DNA from: Roseomonas marmotae | Lineage (GTDB): Bacteria > Pseudomonadota > Alphaproteobacteria > Acetobacterales > Acetobacteraceae | Assembly (NCBI RefSeq): GCF_017654485.1 | Contig: NZ_CP061091.1 | Coordinates: 1,005,501-1,069,500, forward strand | Length of the DNA stretch: 64,000 nt | Direction of reading: 5' to 3' | Shown here: positions 32,684 to 40,964 of the stretch, in pieces | Layout of the letters: the number at the start of each line of letters is the position of its first letter | Numbering within the stretch: position 1 is the stretch's first letter | Program-made: the position numbers and the translations under genes | Notes under the pieces: model-generated | The model's input: the letters and a program-made list of their open reading frames with translations, nothing else | Told to the model about the DNA's origin: nothing | The model's database searches: none

Positions 32684-34066
32684 ATGCGCGTCCTTCTTCT
32701 TGCCGCCACGGCCCTGATCGCCTGTGCCGGCACGGCCTCCGCCGATCAGCGCGTCGAGGCGAGGCTGGCCGGCCACGCCGTCCTGCCCGCCCTGACGCTG
32801 ACGCCCCCGCCCGCCGACGCGCCGCCCGATGCGCGGGTCTCGGGCAAGTTCACGGGAGGCGCGCGAAACGACCGCCCCGGCAGCATCCCCTCCGCCACCG
32901 GCCCGGCGCCGAATGGCCGCCCGACCGGCCTGGCCTCCCCCTTCATCGGCCAGCCGGTGCAGGGCTTCTCCGGCATCAAGCCGGTGGCGGGCGAGGCCGG
33001 CGCCTATTGGGTGCTGACCGACAACGGCTTCGGCAACAAGCGCAACAGCGGCGATGCGCTGCTGATGATCCATAAGCTCCGCCCGGATTTCCGTGCGGGG
33101 GCCGAGGGCGGCAAGGTCGTGGTGGAGCGCACCATCTTCCTCTCCGACCCCGAGCGCATCATACCCTTCCGCCTCAGTTACGAGGGCACCGAGGCGCGCT
33201 ACCTGACCGGGGCGGATTTCGACCTGGAGAGCATCCAGCCCATCCAGGGCGGTGGCTTCTGGCTCGGCGATGAATTCGGCCCCTTCCTGATCCAGGTCGA
33301 TGCCGGGGGGCGGGTGCGGCAGGTGGTGGAAACCCAACTGGACGGCCAGGTGCTGCGCGGCCCGGACCATCCGGCGCTGTCCCTCGGCGCGACGCCCACC
33401 GCCGGCGCCGATTTCCGCGTCCGCCGCTCCGGCGGCTACGAGGGCATGGCCATGCTGCCGGATGGCAGCCGCCTCTGGGCGCTGCTGGAGCAGCCCCTCT
33501 TCGCCCCGGGTTCGGACCGGGCGGAAGGCGAGTTCATCCGCATGCTCGAATTCGACACCGCCAGATCCGCCTGGACCGGCCGCAGCCTGAAATACCGCCT
33601 GGAACAGGGCGCCACCGCCATCGGCGACTTCAACTTCATCGACGAGCGCCGCGCCCTGGTGATCGAGCGGGACAATGGCGAGGGCGATCCCTCCCTGGCC
33701 TGCGCCGACGGCAAGGCGCCGCCTGCCTGCTTCCACGCCCCCGCCCGCTTCAAGCGCGTCTACCTGATCGACCTCGGGGCCGCCGATGCCGAGGGCTTCG
33801 TGAAGAAGCTGGCGCATATCGACCTGATGGACATCCGCGACCCCGAGGGGCTGGCGCGCCAGCGGGGCGACCGTGCCGCCAATGTCCCGCAGGACCGCTT
33901 CGGCTTCCCCTTCTTCACCATCGAGGATGTGGCGATGGTGGATGCCGAGCACATCATCGTGGCGAATGACAACAACCTGCCGGGCAGCGCCGGCCGCCAC
34001 CTGACCCGCGCGGATGATAACGAGTTCATCCTGCTGCATGTGCCGGAGCTGCTGAAGGCCCGCTAA
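32684..34066 (+). CDS. Exported phytase-like esterase family protein
   Basis: 460-aa protein of the esterase-like phytase family (PF13449-type beta-propeller). The N-terminal export signal MRVLLLAATALIACAGTASA could be cut at ASA/DQ (after residue 20), but LIAC at 11-14 also resembles a lipobox, so periplasmic versus lipid-anchored is open. Propeller landmarks are YWVLTDNGFGNKRNSGD, DFDLESIQPIQGGGFWLGDEFGPFL and YEGMAMLPDGSRLWALLEQPL. Homologues often annotate as phytase or phosphodiesterase-like, but the substrate is unproven. A possible Pho-box-like repeat upstream would fit phosphate scavenging. Confidence 0.85.
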   Translation: MRVLLLAATALIACAGTASADQRVEARLAGHAVLPALTLTPPPADAPPDARVSGKFTGGARNDRPGSIPSATGPAPNGRPTGLASPFIGQPVQGFSGIKPVAGEAGAYWVLTDNGFGNKRNSGDALLMIHKLRPDFRAGAEGGKVVVERTIFLSDPERIIPFRLSYEGTEARYLTGADFDLESIQPIQGGGFWLGDEFGPFLIQVDAGGRVRQVVETQLDGQVLRGPDHPALSLGATPTAGADFRVRRSGGYEGMAMLPDGSRLWALLEQPLFAPGSDRAEGEFIRMLEFDTARSAWTGRSLKYRLEQGATAIGDFNFIDERRALVIERDNGEGDPSLACADGKAPPACFHAPARFKRVYLIDLGAADAEGFVKKLAHIDLMDIRDPEGLARQRGDRAANVPQDRFGFPFFTIEDVAMVDAEHIIVANDNNLPGSAGRHLTRADDNEFILLHVPELLKAR

Positions 34067-34202
34067 GGCGCGGGTTGGACGGGCGGCGGGCCTTGCGGTC
34101 GCTGCCCGTCACCCTTACCCCTGGAGCAGGGCCGCGGCGATTCGTGGCCCGGCGCCGCCCGGCTCGGGGCGGTTCCCTGTCCAGCGTGGTGGAGACCCCC
34201 GG

Positions 34203-34718
34203 ATGATCCTGCGCGACGCCACTGCCGATGACCTTCCGGCCATCGTCGCGATCTATGCCCATCACGTGCTGACCGGCACCGGCACCTTCGAGGAAACGCC
34301 GCCCGACCAGGACGAGATGGCCCGGCGCCTGGCCCGCGTGCAGGACAGTGGCTGGGCCTGGCTGGTGGCCGAGGATGAGGGGGAGGTGAAGGGCTATGGC
34401 TATTTCGCCGCCTTGCGGGACCGCTCGGCCTATCGCTTCTCGGCCGAGGATTCGATCTATGTCCGTGACGACGTGCGGGGTCAGGGCGTCGGCAAGAGCC
34501 TGGTCGCGGCACTGGTCGCGCGGGCGGAGGCGGCGGGCTTCCGGCAGATGTTCGCCGTGATCGGGGATTCCGAGAATGTCGGCTCCATCGGCCTGCATCT
34601 CTCGCTGGGCTTCAGGCAGGTCGGGCTGCTGCGCTCGGCCGGGCTGAAATTCGGCCGCTGGCTGGATGTCGTCTACATGCAGCGGCCGCTGGGCGCCGGG
34701 GACCGCACGCTGCCCTGA
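34203..34718 (+). CDS. GNAT acetyltransferase, phosphinothricin/YncA type
   Basis: 171-aa GCN5-related N-acetyltransferase. The fold is complete: MILRDATADDLPAIVAIYAHHVL (alpha-1), ATGTFEETPP-like loop, the central strand AYRFSAEDSIYVRDDVRGQGVGKSL with the acetyl-CoA motif RGQGVGKSL near residue 98, and IGDSENVGSIGLHLSLGFRQVG. This arrangement is typical of the PAT/YncA subfamily, which acetylates phosphinothricin, methionine sulfoximine or related amino acids. Actual substrate unknown. A 136-bp gap with no clear signal precedes it. Confidence 0.87.
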   Translation: MILRDATADDLPAIVAIYAHHVLTGTGTFEETPPDQDEMARRLARVQDSGWAWLVAEDEGEVKGYGYFAALRDRSAYRFSAEDSIYVRDDVRGQGVGKSLVAALVARAEAAGFRQMFAVIGDSENVGSIGLHLSLGFRQVGLLRSAGLKFGRWLDVVYMQRPLGAGDRTLP

Positions 34719-34827
34719 TCACCCCGGGCCGCGGCGCTCCGCAAGGCGTGTAGCACAGCGGCGCCGCCTGACATGCCAAGCTTCCGCCACCTGGCGCGCC
34801 CATGACGCCGGGAAAAGGGAGAATGAC

Positions 34828-35922
34828 ATGATGCATCAGGTGACGACGGGACGCCGTGCGATGCTGGGGGCCTCGGCGCTCATGGCCATGGCGCTGCCGG
34901 CCGCGGCGCAGCAGGGCGCCGGGCGCGATTACGGCCCCGGCGGAGCGCCGGTCCGCTACCCCGATGCCGATGTGGTGGCGCTGGACCCGAAGCGCTTCGC
35001 CGCCAGGCTGGGCAATAGCCGCATCCAGCGGATCTATACCGGCCTGGGCTGGGCCGAGGGTCCTGCCTGGAACGCCAATGGCCGCTTCCTGATCTGGTCC
35101 GACATCCCCAATGACGAGTGCCTGCGGATGACGGAGGAGGACCGCCATGTCTCCCGCCGCTTCCGAAGCCATTCCGGCTATTCCAACGGCAATACCTTCG
35201 ACCGGGAGGGAAGGCAGATCGCCTGCCGCCACTATTACCGGGACGTGGTGCGCTACGAGCCGGACGGGACGGTGACCGTGTTGGCCGCGCGCGGCCCTGA
35301 CGGCCTCTTCAACGCCCCCAACGACGCGGTGGTGCATCCCGAGGACGGCGGCATCTGGTTCACCGACCCCGGCTATGGCGGCCTGATGGACTACGAGGGC
35401 AACCGGCTGCCCGAAGCCGCGAATTCACCGCGCCCGCTGATCAAGGAAGCGGTCTACCGCATCGATCCCGGCAGCGGGCAGGTGGAGAAGGTGGCGGACC
35501 AGCCCTTCAAGCCCAATGGCCTCTGCTTCAGCCCGGACTACCGCACCCTCTATGTCGCCGATACCGGCATCAGCCACTACCCGGAGGCGAAGAGCATCAT
35601 CTGGGCCTTCGACGTGCAGGGGAAGCAGCTGACCAATCCACGCACCTTCTGTTCCATGGAGATGGACGGCAAGACCGGAATGGGCGACGGCATCCGCTGC
35701 GACGAGGCCGGTAACCTCTGGGTCGGCGCCGGCTGGGTGGGCGATGGCTATGACGGCGTGCATGTCTTCGCTCCCGACGGCCAGCGCATCGGGCTGATCA
35801 AGTTGCCGGAGATCTGCGCCAACCTCTGCTTCGGTGGCACGCGGCGCAACCAGCTCTTCATGTGCGCCAGCCAGTCGCTCTACGTGCTGCCGGTGGAAAC
35901 GCGCGGGGCGCATTTCTGCTGA
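34828..35922 (+). CDS. Exported SMP-30/gluconolactonase-type lactonase
   Basis: 364-aa beta-propeller lactonase. The start MMHQVTTGRRAMLGASALMAMALPAAAQ has twin arginines ahead of a hydrophobic stretch, suggesting Tat-type export with a cut after AAA/Q near residue 27. AAAAGGGAGA is the ribosome site. SMP-30 landmarks are LGWAEGPAWNANGRFLIWSDIPN (metal-binding Glu), NAPNDAVVHPEDGGIWFTDPGYG (Asn and Asp ligands), FKPNGLCFSPDYRTLYVADTG and GMGDGIRCDEAGNLWVG. It probably hydrolyses sugar lactones in the periplasm. It stands alone, so the pathway is not indicated. Confidence 0.9.
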   Translation: MMHQVTTGRRAMLGASALMAMALPAAAQQGAGRDYGPGGAPVRYPDADVVALDPKRFAARLGNSRIQRIYTGLGWAEGPAWNANGRFLIWSDIPNDECLRMTEEDRHVSRRFRSHSGYSNGNTFDREGRQIACRHYYRDVVRYEPDGTVTVLAARGPDGLFNAPNDAVVHPEDGGIWFTDPGYGGLMDYEGNRLPEAANSPRPLIKEAVYRIDPGSGQVEKVADQPFKPNGLCFSPDYRTLYVADTGISHYPEAKSIIWAFDVQGKQLTNPRTFCSMEMDGKTGMGDGIRCDEAGNLWVGAGWVGDGYDGVHVFAPDGQRIGLIKLPEICANLCFGGTRRNQLFMCASQSLYVLPVETRGAHFC

Positions 35923-36030
35923 AGGGCCAGCGGAAGGCCGGGGCGGCGGTGGAACCGCCATGCATGAAAGCCGCTCAGTGGTAAGGTCTGGCCTTTGACG
36001 GAGGCAAACTCGCAAAAAGAAGAAGGGGGT

Positions 36031-36052
36031 CTGGGGGAACTCATTCCCCCAG
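36031..36052 (-). terminator. Hairpin after the CobW-like fragment gene, probable terminator
   Basis: A 9-bp perfect stem (ctgggggaa / ttcccccag) with loop ctca lies 3 bases beyond the stop codon of the minus-strand gene and about 108 bases after the lactonase gene. No long T run is present on either strand, so its strength is uncertain. Confidence 0.5.
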
Positions 36053-36055
36053 CCT

Positions 36056-36412
36056 TCATCCCTCTGCGCGGAACCGCGCCGATATCACGTTGTCCTGCTG
36101 CAGCGCGGCCAGGACGGCCTGGCGGCCTGCATCCGTGACGGCCAGTGCCACGATCTCCTTGAACCAGGGTGTCTCGCCGCGCATGCGGGCCAGGAAGAGC
36201 CGGTCCAGCGCGATGGCGGCGGGACTGCGTGGCTGGCAGCAGGCGCAGCCGATCGGGTGCGCCGTGGCCGCCGGGGTGGCATAGCGTTCCACCCGCGCCG
36301 TTCCGGGGGGCAGGGCAGCGCCATCCTCGGCCAGCACCACGGCGCCGGGCGGCGCCTCGGCGGCATGCGCCAGCAGGCGGACAGGAGTGCGGGCGTCGAG
36401 CGACCAGTTCAT
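36056..36412 (-). CDS. Small protein resembling a P-loop-less CobW/COG0523 G-domain fragment
   Basis: 118 aa from the ATG at 36412, or 122 aa from the ATG at 36424, which lies inside the operator palindrome. The protein contains IGCACCQPRSPAAIALDRLFLAR (near 50-72) followed by a strand and DNVISARFRAEG at the end. In CobW/COG0523 GTPases a GCxCC metal motif is followed by a similar Arg/Leu-rich helix, a strand, and a ...LLAARFRLDG-type ending. The match in order and spacing is my own reading. The N-terminal half has no GxxGxGKT P-loop, so GTP hydrolysis is not expected. It is transcribed divergently from the SahR-type regulator across the shared palindrome. A role in zinc or cobalt handling for MetH is speculative. 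Confidence 0.7.
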   Translation of the reverse strand: MNWSLDARTPVRLLAHAAEAPPGAVVLAEDGAALPPGTARVERYATPAATAHPIGCACCQPRSPAAIALDRLFLARMRGETPWFKEIVALAVTDAGRQAVLAALQQDNVISARFRAEG

Positions 36413-36419
36413 GACACTA

Positions 36420-36441
36420 GACATAAAGATGTCTTTATGTC
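36420..36441. promoter_or_regulatory. Palindromic operator, probable SahR site
   Basis: Perfect 10-base arms, gacataaaga and tctttatgtc, flank a 2-base centre (tg). This AT-rich island in GC-rich surroundings lies 12 bases upstream of the ArsR-methyltransferase gene and 7 bases upstream of the divergent small gene. It resembles the ATAAAGATATCTTTAT-type site described for SahR regulators. It likely mediates autoregulation plus control of metH, and perhaps of the divergent gene. Confidence 0.75.
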
Positions 36442-36453
36442 ATCCGCAAGGCC

Positions 36454-37407
36454 ATGGAGCCCCTGCTCACCCAATTGCGTGCCGCTGCCGAACCGACGCG
36501 CCTGCGCCTGCTGGCCCTCTGCGCGCGTGGCGCCTTCTGCGTCAGTGAGTTCTGCGCCATCCTCGGCCAGTCGCAGCCGCGCCTGTCGCGCCACCTGAAG
36601 CTGCTGGTGGAAGCCGGACTGCTGGAGCGGCTGCAGGAAGGCGCCAATGCCTATTTCCAGCTTGGCCAGGATGGCGGGCTGGCCCGGCAGCTGCTAGCGC
36701 GTCTCCCGGAGGATGACGCCACCATCGCCGCCGACCGCCGTGCCAGCGCCCGTATCGCCGCCGAGCGCGCCCGCGTGGCCAGCGAGAGCTTCCGCCGCCA
36801 TGGCGCCGACTGGGACGAGATGCGTGGCCTGGGCCTGCCGTCGCCGGCCATCGAGGCGGCACTGGTCGGGCTGCTGCCGAAGCGGTTGGGCCGCGCGGTC
36901 GATATCGGCACCGGCACCGGCAAGCTGCTGGACGTGCTGGCGCCGCGCGCGGAGGCCGTGCTGGGCCTGGATGCCAGCCGGGAGATGCTGGCGCTCGCCC
37001 GCGCCCGCCTGGCCGAGCGCGACATGCCCAATGCCAGCGTGCGGTTGGCCGATATGTACCGCCTGCCGCTGCCCGATGCCGGCTTCGACCTGGCCACGCT
37101 GCAGATGGTGCTGCACTACGCCGAGGACCCCCAGGCCGCCCTGGCCGAGGCCGCGCGCGTGCTGAAGCCTGAGGGGCTGCTGGTGGTGATCGACCTCGCC
37201 CCGCATCAGCGGAGCGAGCTGCTGACCGGGCTGGCGCACCGCTGGCCCGGCTTCGACGACGCGGCGCTGGCTGGCTGGCTGGGTGCCGCCGGCTGCGCGC
37301 CGATGCCGCCGGTGGAGGTCGCGGGGCCCCTGGCCGTGCGGCTCTGGCCGGCCCGGCGCCTGGCGGCACCGGTCGCCGCGCTCCCCGAAACGTCCCTGAA
37401 CTTCTGA
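36454..37407 (+). CDS. sahR: ArsR-family regulator fused to a SAM-dependent methyltransferase domain (SahR type)
   Basis: 317-aa two-domain protein. The N-terminal winged HTH (about residues 1-85) reads LTQLRAAAEPTRLRLLALCARG and CAILGQSQPRLSRHLKLLVEAGLLERL, and lacks the CxC metal site of arsenic sensors. The C-terminal Rossmann methyltransferase domain has motif I at residues 150-156 (DIGTGTG), GLDASREMLALARARL and the motif-IV-like FDLATLQMVLHYAEDPQAAL. This fusion directly before metH is the architecture of SahR, a repressor that senses S-adenosylhomocysteine. A methyltransferase reaction may not occur. metH begins 17 bases after its stop. I use the symbol from architecture and context, not from a search. 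Confidence 0.85.
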   Translation: MEPLLTQLRAAAEPTRLRLLALCARGAFCVSEFCAILGQSQPRLSRHLKLLVEAGLLERLQEGANAYFQLGQDGGLARQLLARLPEDDATIAADRRASARIAAERARVASESFRRHGADWDEMRGLGLPSPAIEAALVGLLPKRLGRAVDIGTGTGKLLDVLAPRAEAVLGLDASREMLALARARLAERDMPNASVRLADMYRLPLPDAGFDLATLQMVLHYAEDPQAALAEAARVLKPEGLLVVIDLAPHQRSELLTGLAHRWPGFDDAALAGWLGAAGCAPMPPVEVAGPLAVRLWPARRLAAPVAALPETSLNF

Positions 37408-37424
37408 AGGAAGGCCCTGATCTG

Positions 37425-40400
37425 ATGGCCCGTCCCCACCTGCTCGATGCCCTGCGCGACCGTGTTCTGCTGTGCGACGGTGGCATGGGCTCGCGCGTCC
37501 AGGCCCTGACGCTGGAGATCGAGAAGGATTTCTGGGGCAAGGAGAACTGCACTGAGGTCCTGAACCTCTCGCGGCCCGAGCTCGTGCGGGAAATCCATCG
37601 CGGCTATTACGAGGCCGGGTCGGACATGGTGCTGACCAACAGCTTCGGCGGCTCGCCCATCACGCTGGAAGAATTCGAGCTGGGCAGCCGGGCTTTCGAG
37701 ATCAACAAGCTCTCGGTGGAACTGGCGCGCGAGGCGGCGGAGACCTTCGCCGATGGCCGCGACCGCTGGGTGATCGGCGATATCGGGCCGGGCACCAAGC
37801 TGCCGAGCCTGGGCCATATCGACTACGACACGCTGGAAGCGGCGCTGGTCGAGCAATGCCGCGGCCTGATCGCCGGCGGCGCCGATGCGCTGCTGACCGA
37901 GACCAACCAGGACACGCTCTTCATCAAGGCCGCCGTGAACGCGGCCAAGATCGCCAAGGCCGAGGCCGGCAGCGATATCCCCATTTTTGTCCAGGTGACG
38001 GTGGAGACCACGGGCACTTTGCTGGTGGGTTCCGATATCGCCGCCGCCGCGACCGCCATCCATGCGCTGGACGTGCCGCTGATCGGGCTGAACTGCGCGA
38101 CGGGCCCGCAGGAAATGGCGGAGCATGTTCGCTGGCTGGCCGCCAACTGGCCCGGCCTGCTCTCCTGCCAGCCCAATGCCGGGTTGCCGGAGCTGGTGGA
38201 TGGCAAGACGCATTATCCGCTGGGCGCCGCCGAGATGGCCTCCTGGATGGAGCGCTTCATCAGTGAGGACGGCATCAACCTGATTGGCGGCTGCTGCGGC
38301 ACCTCCACGCCGCATATCCAGGCGCTGGATGCCATGCTGCGCAAGCGCGGCGGCGCGGCGCTGCGCCCGGCGCCGGTGGCGCGAAAGTCCTTCTGGGTGC
38401 CCTCGGTCGCCAGCCTCTATGGCCAGGTCTCGCTGCGGCAGGAGAACAGCTACTTCTCCATCGGCGAGCGCTGCAACGCCAATGGCTCCAAGGCCTGGCG
38501 GGAGCGGCAGGCGGCGCATGACTGGGACGGCTGCGTCGCCATGGGGCGGGAGCAGGTGGGCGAGGGTTCCAACTCCCTCGATATCTGCACCGCCTTTGTC
38601 GGCCGTGACGAAATGGGCGAGATGAATGAGGTGATCCGCCGCTTCACCGGCAGCGTCAACGCGCCGCTGGTGATCGATTCGACGGAAACGCCGGTCATCG
38701 AATCCGCCCTGAAGCTGCATGGCGGCAAGCCCATCATCAACTCGATCAACTTCGAGGATGGCGAAGGGCATGCGACCGAGCGCCTGAAGCTGGCCAAGAA
38801 GTTCGGCGCCGCCGTCATCGCGCTCACCATTGATGAGGTAGGCATGGCGAAGACGCCGGAGGACAAGCTCCGCATCGCCGAGCGGCTGGTGGATTTCGCC
38901 TGCAACAAGCACGGATTGCCGCAGAGCGACCTGCTGATCGACCCGCTGACCTTCACCATCGCCACCGGCAACGAGGACGACCGCAAGCTCGGCCTCTGGA
39001 CGCTGGAAGGCATCCGCATGATCCGGGAGAAGTTCCCGGACATCCAGATCATCCTCGGCCTGTCCAATATCTCCTTCGGCCTGAACCCGGCCTCGCGTCA
39101 CGTGCTGAACAGCGTCTTCCTGGACCATGCGGTGAAGGCGGGCATGACCGGCGCCATCGTGCATGTCTCCAAGATCAAGCCGCTGCACAGCATCCCGCCG
39201 GAAGAGGTGAAGGTGGCGGAGGATCTGATCTTCGATCGCCGCAGCGAAGGCTACGATCCTTTGCAGAAGCTGCTGGAGATGTTCGCCGGCCGCAAGGCGG
39301 CGGATTCCGCCAAGAAGGTGAAGGCGGAGACGGTCGAGGACCGCCTGAAGGACCGCATCGTCGATGGCGACCGCAAGGGCCTGGATGACGAACTCGCCGA
39401 TGCGATGGCCAAGGGCTTAAAACCGCTCGACATCATCAACGGCATTCTGCTGGAAGGCATGAAGGTCGTGGGCGAGCTGTTCGGCGCCGGCAAGATGCAG
39501 CTGCCCTTCGTGCTGCAATCGGCCGAGACCATGAAGGCCGCCGTCGCTTATCTGGAACCGCACATGGAGCGCGTGGAAGGCCAGGAGAAAGGCACCATCG
39601 TGCTGGCCACCGTGCGCGGCGACGTGCATGACATCGGCAAGAACCTCGTCGACATCATCCTCACCAACAACGGCTACAAGGTCGTCAATCTCGGCATCAA
39701 GGTGCCGCTGAACGACATGATCGCCGCCGTGCAGCAGCACAAGGCGCATGCCATCGGCATGTCCGGCCTGCTGGTGAAGTCCACGGTGGTGATGAAGGAA
39801 AACCTCGAGGAGATGTCACGCCAGGGGCTGGAGGTGCCGGTGCTGCTGGGCGGCGCCGCGCTGACGCGCAATTTCGTCGAGGATGACTGCGTCAACGCCT
39901 ATTCCTCCGGCCGTGTCGCCTATGCGCGGGATGCCTTCGACGGCCTGCACCTGATGGATCGGGTGATGGGCAGCGATTTCGACGGCTATCTTGGCACCTT
40001 GCAGCAGAAGCGCGCCGGCAAGTCCCGCAACACCACCCGCGTGCTCGGCACCGCCGACCCGCGCGGCTTCGCGCCCGTGGACCTGAACTACGCCCAGGAA
40101 CGCCGCCGCCGCCTGACGGCCGATGAGCCGGTGCCGGTGCCGCCCTTCTGGGGCAGCCGCATCCTGCAAAGCGACCCGAAGGCCGTGGTGCCCTTCGTCA
40201 ACGAGCGCTCGCTCTACCAGTTCCAGTGGGGCTTCCGGAAACAGGGCCGCAGCCTGGAGGACTTCATCGGCTGGGCGAAGCAGGAGCTGCGCCCCGTGCT
40301 GAAGCGGATGCTGGCCCTGTCCGAGCAGGAGCAGATCCTCAAGCCTCAGGCCATCTACGGCTACTGGAAATGCGCGGGGCAGGGGAATGACGTCATCCTC

Positions 40401-40925
40401 TTCGAGGAGGACGGCATCACCGAGGCTTGCCGCTTCACCCTGCCGCGCCAGCCGAAGCAGGATGGCGACTGCATCGCCGACTTCATCCGCGATATCGAGG
40501 ATGGGCCGGAGCATCGCGACGTCATCGGGCTGCAGGTCGTGACCGTCGGCCAGAAGGCCAGCGACATGGCGCGCGACTGGTTCGAGGCCAACCGCTACCA
40601 GGACTACCTCTACCTGCACGGCCTCTCGGTGGAGATGGCGGAGGCCATGGCGGAATACGTCCATAAGCGCATCCGCGCCGAGCTCGGCTATGCCGGTGAG
40701 GATGACCGCGACATGGAGAAGATGCTGGCGCAGAGCTATCGCGGCGGCCGCTATTCCTTCGGCTATCCCGCCTGCCCGCGGCTGGAGGATCAGGCGCCGC
40801 TGCTGAAGCTGCTGGGTTCCGACCGCATCGGCGTCTCTATCAGCGACGAGTGGCAGCTGCACCCGGAGCAATCCACCAGTGCCATCGTGCTGCACCACCC
40901 GCGCGCGAAATACTTCTCGGTCTGA
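37425..40925 (+). CDS. metH: Cobalamin-dependent methionine synthase
   Basis: 1166-aa MetH, which moves a methyl group from 5-methyltetrahydrofolate to homocysteine through methylcobalamin. All four modules are present. The homocysteine barrel has zinc ligands C224 (LNCATGP) and C290/C291 (GGCCGT). The folate barrel starts near residue 335 (NSYFSIGERCNANGSKAWRE). The cobalamin cap and Rossmann module has DVHDIGKN with the cobalt-coordinating H735. The reactivation domain has RPEL-like SFGYPACP near residue 1108 for S-adenosylmethionine binding. Slightly shorter than E. coli (1227 aa). It shares the transcript and the palindromic operator with the SahR-type gene. metF, common between them in relatives, is absent here. 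Confidence 0.97.
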   Translation: MARPHLLDALRDRVLLCDGGMGSRVQALTLEIEKDFWGKENCTEVLNLSRPELVREIHRGYYEAGSDMVLTNSFGGSPITLEEFELGSRAFEINKLSVELAREAAETFADGRDRWVIGDIGPGTKLPSLGHIDYDTLEAALVEQCRGLIAGGADALLTETNQDTLFIKAAVNAAKIAKAEAGSDIPIFVQVTVETTGTLLVGSDIAAAATAIHALDVPLIGLNCATGPQEMAEHVRWLAANWPGLLSCQPNAGLPELVDGKTHYPLGAAEMASWMERFISEDGINLIGGCCGTSTPHIQALDAMLRKRGGAALRPAPVARKSFWVPSVASLYGQVSLRQENSYFSIGERCNANGSKAWRERQAAHDWDGCVAMGREQVGEGSNSLDICTAFVGRDEMGEMNEVIRRFTGSVNAPLVIDSTETPVIESALKLHGGKPIINSINFEDGEGHATERLKLAKKFGAAVIALTIDEVGMAKTPEDKLRIAERLVDFACNKHGLPQSDLLIDPLTFTIATGNEDDRKLGLWTLEGIRMIREKFPDIQIILGLSNISFGLNPASRHVLNSVFLDHAVKAGMTGAIVHVSKIKPLHSIPPEEVKVAEDLIFDRRSEGYDPLQKLLEMFAGRKAADSAKKVKAETVEDRLKDRIVDGDRKGLDDELADAMAKGLKPLDIINGILLEGMKVVGELFGAGKMQLPFVLQSAETMKAAVAYLEPHMERVEGQEKGTIVLATVRGDVHDIGKNLVDIILTNNGYKVVNLGIKVPLNDMIAAVQQHKAHAIGMSGLLVKSTVVMKENLEEMSRQGLEVPVLLGGAALTRNFVEDDCVNAYSSGRVAYARDAFDGLHLMDRVMGSDFDGYLGTLQQKRAGKSRNTTRVLGTADPRGFAPVDLNYAQERRRRLTADEPVPVPPFWGSRILQSDPKAVVPFVNERSLYQFQWGFRKQGRSLEDFIGWAKQELRPVLKRMLALSEQEQILKPQAIYGYWKCAGQGNDVILFEEDGITEACRFTLPRQPKQDGDCIADFIRDIEDGPEHRDVIGLQVVTVGQKASDMARDWFEANRYQDYLYLHGLSVEMAEAMAEYVHKRIRAELGYAGEDDRDMEKMLAQSYRGGRYSFGYPACPRLEDQAPLLKLLGSDRIGVSISDEWQLHPEQSTSAIVLHHPRAKYFSV

Positions 40926-40934
40926 GATGAGAAA

Positions 40935-40958
40935 GGCCGGGGGATCGCTCCCCCGGCC
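40935..40958. terminator. Hairpin between convergent metH and manganese catalase genes
   Basis: A 9-bp stem (ggccggggg / cccccggcc), extendable by one A-T pair, lies between the two stop codons. Short A and T tracts flank the left side, giving TTTC on the minus strand, so it fits the catalase gene best and may serve both. Confidence 0.7.
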
Positions 40959-40964
40959 CGTCGG

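Noticed and set aside
36413..36453. Riboswitch (cobalamin, SAM or SAH) before the SahR-metH operon
   Set aside because: The gap is only about 40 bases and is occupied by the palindrome; there is no room for an aptamer.
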